From: JBHHXG01 sp046756985
GTDB lineage: Bacteria; Pseudomonadota; Zetaproteobacteria; Mariprofundales; Mariprofundaceae
DNA length: 8,261 nt
Assembly (NCBI GenBank): GCA_046756985.1
Contig: JBHHXG010000063.1
Coordinates: 1 to 8,261 of the forward strand
Direction of reading: 5' to 3'
Below are positions 6,429 to 8,261 of this stretch, piece by piece. The notes beneath the pieces are model-generated. The model was given only the letters and a program-made list of their open reading frames with translations. It ran no database searches and was not told the origin of the DNA. Made by a program: the position numbers and the translations under genes. Numbering within the stretch: the stretch's first letter is position 1; each line of letters starts with the position of its first letter.

Positions 6429-6821
6429 GTGGACAATCATCGGCTGATGCGTTTGTTACATGCAGGACTGATTGTTTCCGATCTGAAGATAGCGGCCAGG
6501 TTTTATGAAGGTGTGCTGGGCTTACACCGCGCCGAACGGCCAAATCTGAGTTTTGCGGGAATCTTCTATGCGCTGGACGATGGCCGGCAGATTCACCTGA
6601 TGCAATTGGACAATCCATATGTGGGCTGTGCAATGCCCGAGCATGGCGGCCGTGACCGACATCTGGCGCTTGGCGTGGATGATCTGGAGACGATCAGGGT
6701 ACGGCTGAATGCGGCAGGGATCGCCTATACAATGAGTAAGTCCGGTCGTGCAGCGTTGTTCTGCCGCGACCCGGATGACAATGCCATCGAGCTGTGTTCG
6801 CCCGGCGAATCAGTGTCCTGA
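6429..6821 (+). CDS. VOC/glyoxalase-fold protein
   Basis: A 130-residue protein of the vicinal oxygen chelate superfamily (glyoxalase I, ring-cleavage dioxygenases, resistance proteins). Two beta-alpha-beta-beta-beta units are recognisable. The first starts LLHAGLIVSDLKIAARFYEG (9-28) and the second RHLALGVDDLE (77-87). The C-terminal FCRDPDDNAIEL (111-122) is the classic last strand. Likely metal ligands are H11, H56, H78 and E121. H56 replaces the Glu usual at that place in bacterial GloA, so classic glyoxalase I activity is uncertain. The GTG start is supported by AGGA at 6416-6419, nine bases upstream. An ATG at 6447 is possible but has no ribosome-binding site. It is transcribed divergently from folD and converges on gshA with 19 bases between. 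The substrate is unknown. Confidence 0.88.
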   Translation: MDNHRLMRLLHAGLIVSDLKIAARFYEGVLGLHRAERPNLSFAGIFYALDDGRQIHLMQLDNPYVGCAMPEHGGRDRHLALGVDDLETIRVRLNAAGIAYTMSKSGRAALFCRDPDDNAIELCSPGESVS

Positions 6822-6840
6822 TATTCGGCCTACGATTTAC

Positions 6841-8187
6841 TTATGGATGCATGGTTTCAGCAAACAGACGGCTGATATCCTGATGCCAGTGACCGTGCCA
6901 GGCATCAAGCCAGACCTCAGCCTGGGTCTTACCGGATTCGATGGCATGCCTGAGTGGCGTCAAAAACCTGCTCTCGTTTTCACCGCTTTCGTTGCAGATG
7001 TTCAGCCGTTCCAGTCCCCCGCCGGCCAGATCAAGCATGGTTTCGCACAGGCCAAGCACATTGGTGTCGCGAAAAGGCGCATGTAGTGCGCTCTTCGGCA
7101 CCGCATGTCGCAGTGCCAACACCTCCTGATGTGTCCAGTCGGCCACCCAGTCCCGCGTCGCGTCGAGCGTTTCAGGGTCATATAGCAATCCTTTCCATAA
7201 TGCCGGCAACGAGCATATCCATGGCCACGGCCCGGCATCGGCGCCGCGCACCTCGATGAACTGCTTGAGCCGCACATCCGGGTATAGCGTGCCGATATGC
7301 AGCTCCCAATCGGCCTCACGCGGGTATATGCCGGGCAGTGCAGTCAACCTGCCCTCAAGAAAATCACGGAAGCTCTGGCCGGCGCAATCAATATATTCAC
7401 CGTCCCGGATGACAAAATACATTGGCGCATTCAACGCCCATTCGACATAATCCTCGAAGCCAAAGCCGTCATCAAAGAACATCGCCGGCAGGCCGGTGCG
7501 TTTCGGATCGGTATCCTCCCAGCAATGGGCGCGATAGGACAGATAGCCCGATGGTCTGCCGTCCACAAAAGGAGATGCTGCATAGAGTGCCGTGACGACG
7601 GGTTGCAGACAGGCGGCGACGCGCACCTTTTTGGCCATGTCCGCTTCAGAGGCAAAATCAAGGTTGGCCTGCACGGTGGCGGTTCTGAGCATCATATCCA
7701 GCCCCAATGTGCCAACTGCCGGCATATAGCGGCGCATGACAGCGTAACGGCCCTTCGGCATCCACGGAATATCCTGCTGCTGCCATCGGGGCTGAAAGCC
7801 AAGGCCCAGAAAACCGATGCCGAGCGTTCCAGTAATGACGCGCAGCTGGCGCAGGTGTTCGCCTGTTTCTGCGCAGGTGTCATGAATCGAGGCCAGCGGT
7901 GCGCCGGAGAGTTCCAGTTGGCCGCCGGGTTCCAGCGTGATACTGGCTTCATTCCGTTTCAGGGCGATGGGCATGCCGTGTTCGCATACGAGCTCCCATC
8001 CATCCGTGGCCAAAGACTCAAGTAGCCCGCGGATACTGCGCTCACCATTATACGGGATGGGCCTTAAGGTGTCGGTACAAAAGCCAATCTTTTCGTGTTC
8101 GGTGCCGATGCGCCAGTCCGCCGCCGGTTTGCAGCCGCGAGCAAAAGTATTCACGAGCTTGTCTCGGGCAATGCGACCACTGTTCAT
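6841..8187 (-). CDS. gshA: Glutamate-cysteine ligase, plant/proteobacterial type
   Basis: Catalyses the ATP-dependent joining of glutamate and cysteine to gamma-glutamylcysteine, the first step of glutathione synthesis. The 448 residues match the plant/alphaproteobacterial class of the GCS2 superfamily and not the longer E. coli enzyme. GTEHEK (28-33), ITLEPGGQLELSG (83-95), MPKGRYAVMRRYMP (143-156), TVQANLDF (171-178) and EVRGAD in the C-terminal half are characteristic and line the active site in the family. The start is ATG at 8187. No clear ribosome-binding site precedes it, and the 74 bases upstream contain only a loose AT-rich TAGTATTTTAAT patch. A glutathione synthetase gene is not in the window. 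Its 3' end faces the VOC gene with no visible terminator hairpin between them. Confidence 0.95.
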   Translation of the reverse strand: MNSGRIARDKLVNTFARGCKPAADWRIGTEHEKIGFCTDTLRPIPYNGERSIRGLLESLATDGWELVCEHGMPIALKRNEASITLEPGGQLELSGAPLASIHDTCAETGEHLRQLRVITGTLGIGFLGLGFQPRWQQQDIPWMPKGRYAVMRRYMPAVGTLGLDMMLRTATVQANLDFASEADMAKKVRVAACLQPVVTALYAASPFVDGRPSGYLSYRAHCWEDTDPKRTGLPAMFFDDGFGFEDYVEWALNAPMYFVIRDGEYIDCAGQSFRDFLEGRLTALPGIYPREADWELHIGTLYPDVRLKQFIEVRGADAGPWPWICSLPALWKGLLYDPETLDATRDWVADWTHQEVLALRHAVPKSALHAPFRDTNVLGLCETMLDLAGGGLERLNICNESGENESRFLTPLRHAIESGKTQAEVWLDAWHGHWHQDISRLFAETMHP

Positions 8188-8261
8188 GTGATTAAAATAC
8201 TACCCATACGGCAAGCATAGTGCCGGCCGGGGCGATATGCACTGTGAAGGTGAACTGTGGC

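Noticed and set aside
5695..6447. Plus-strand open frame (250 codons) opposite folD
   Set aside because: Antisense shadow of folD with Ser/Arg-rich low-complexity translation.
7297..8025. Plus-strand open frame (242 codons) opposite gshA
   Set aside because: Antisense shadow of a well conserved gshA, with no supporting start site or domain.

Overview
The window looks like a proteobacterial chromosome segment, probably gammaproteobacterial. The main evidence is the split two-subunit glycine decarboxylase (gcvPA/gcvPB) together with a glutamate-cysteine ligase of the plant/proteobacterial type. The lineage call is an inference of low confidence. Coding density is high and most genes lie on the minus strand.

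Core region (1073-6398, minus strand). A one-carbon operon is read in the order folD, gcvT, gcvH, gcvPA, gcvPB. The Gcv proteins split glycine into CO2, NH3 and a one-carbon unit that is loaded on tetrahydrofolate. FolD then interconverts that 5,10-methylene-THF with 10-formyl-THF. Only the lipoamide dehydrogenase (L-protein) of the cleavage system is absent from the window. folD/gcvT and gcvPA/gcvPB overlap, which points to translational coupling. The two gaps on either side of gcvH each hold an imperfect palindrome of one related family (CACCRCAGAG type).

Right side (6429-8187). A small VOC/glyoxalase-fold gene on the plus strand starts next to folD and converges on a minus-strand gshA, the first enzyme of glutathione synthesis.

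Left side (1-1072). This is the accessory part. It contains an AT-rich gene for a two-helix membrane protein, a DUF6036-like nucleotidyltransferase, and a 59-codon gene that overlaps the nucleotidyltransferase start. The nucleotidyltransferase pair sits directly behind gcvPB. On its far side is a diverged second copy of the last ~18 codons of gcvPB, ending in its own stop codon. The pair is therefore bracketed by two versions of the gcvPB 3' end, as expected for an insertion or allele-replacement event at that site. This is the most interesting structure in the window. No CRISPR array, tRNA, rRNA, integrase or transposase was seen.
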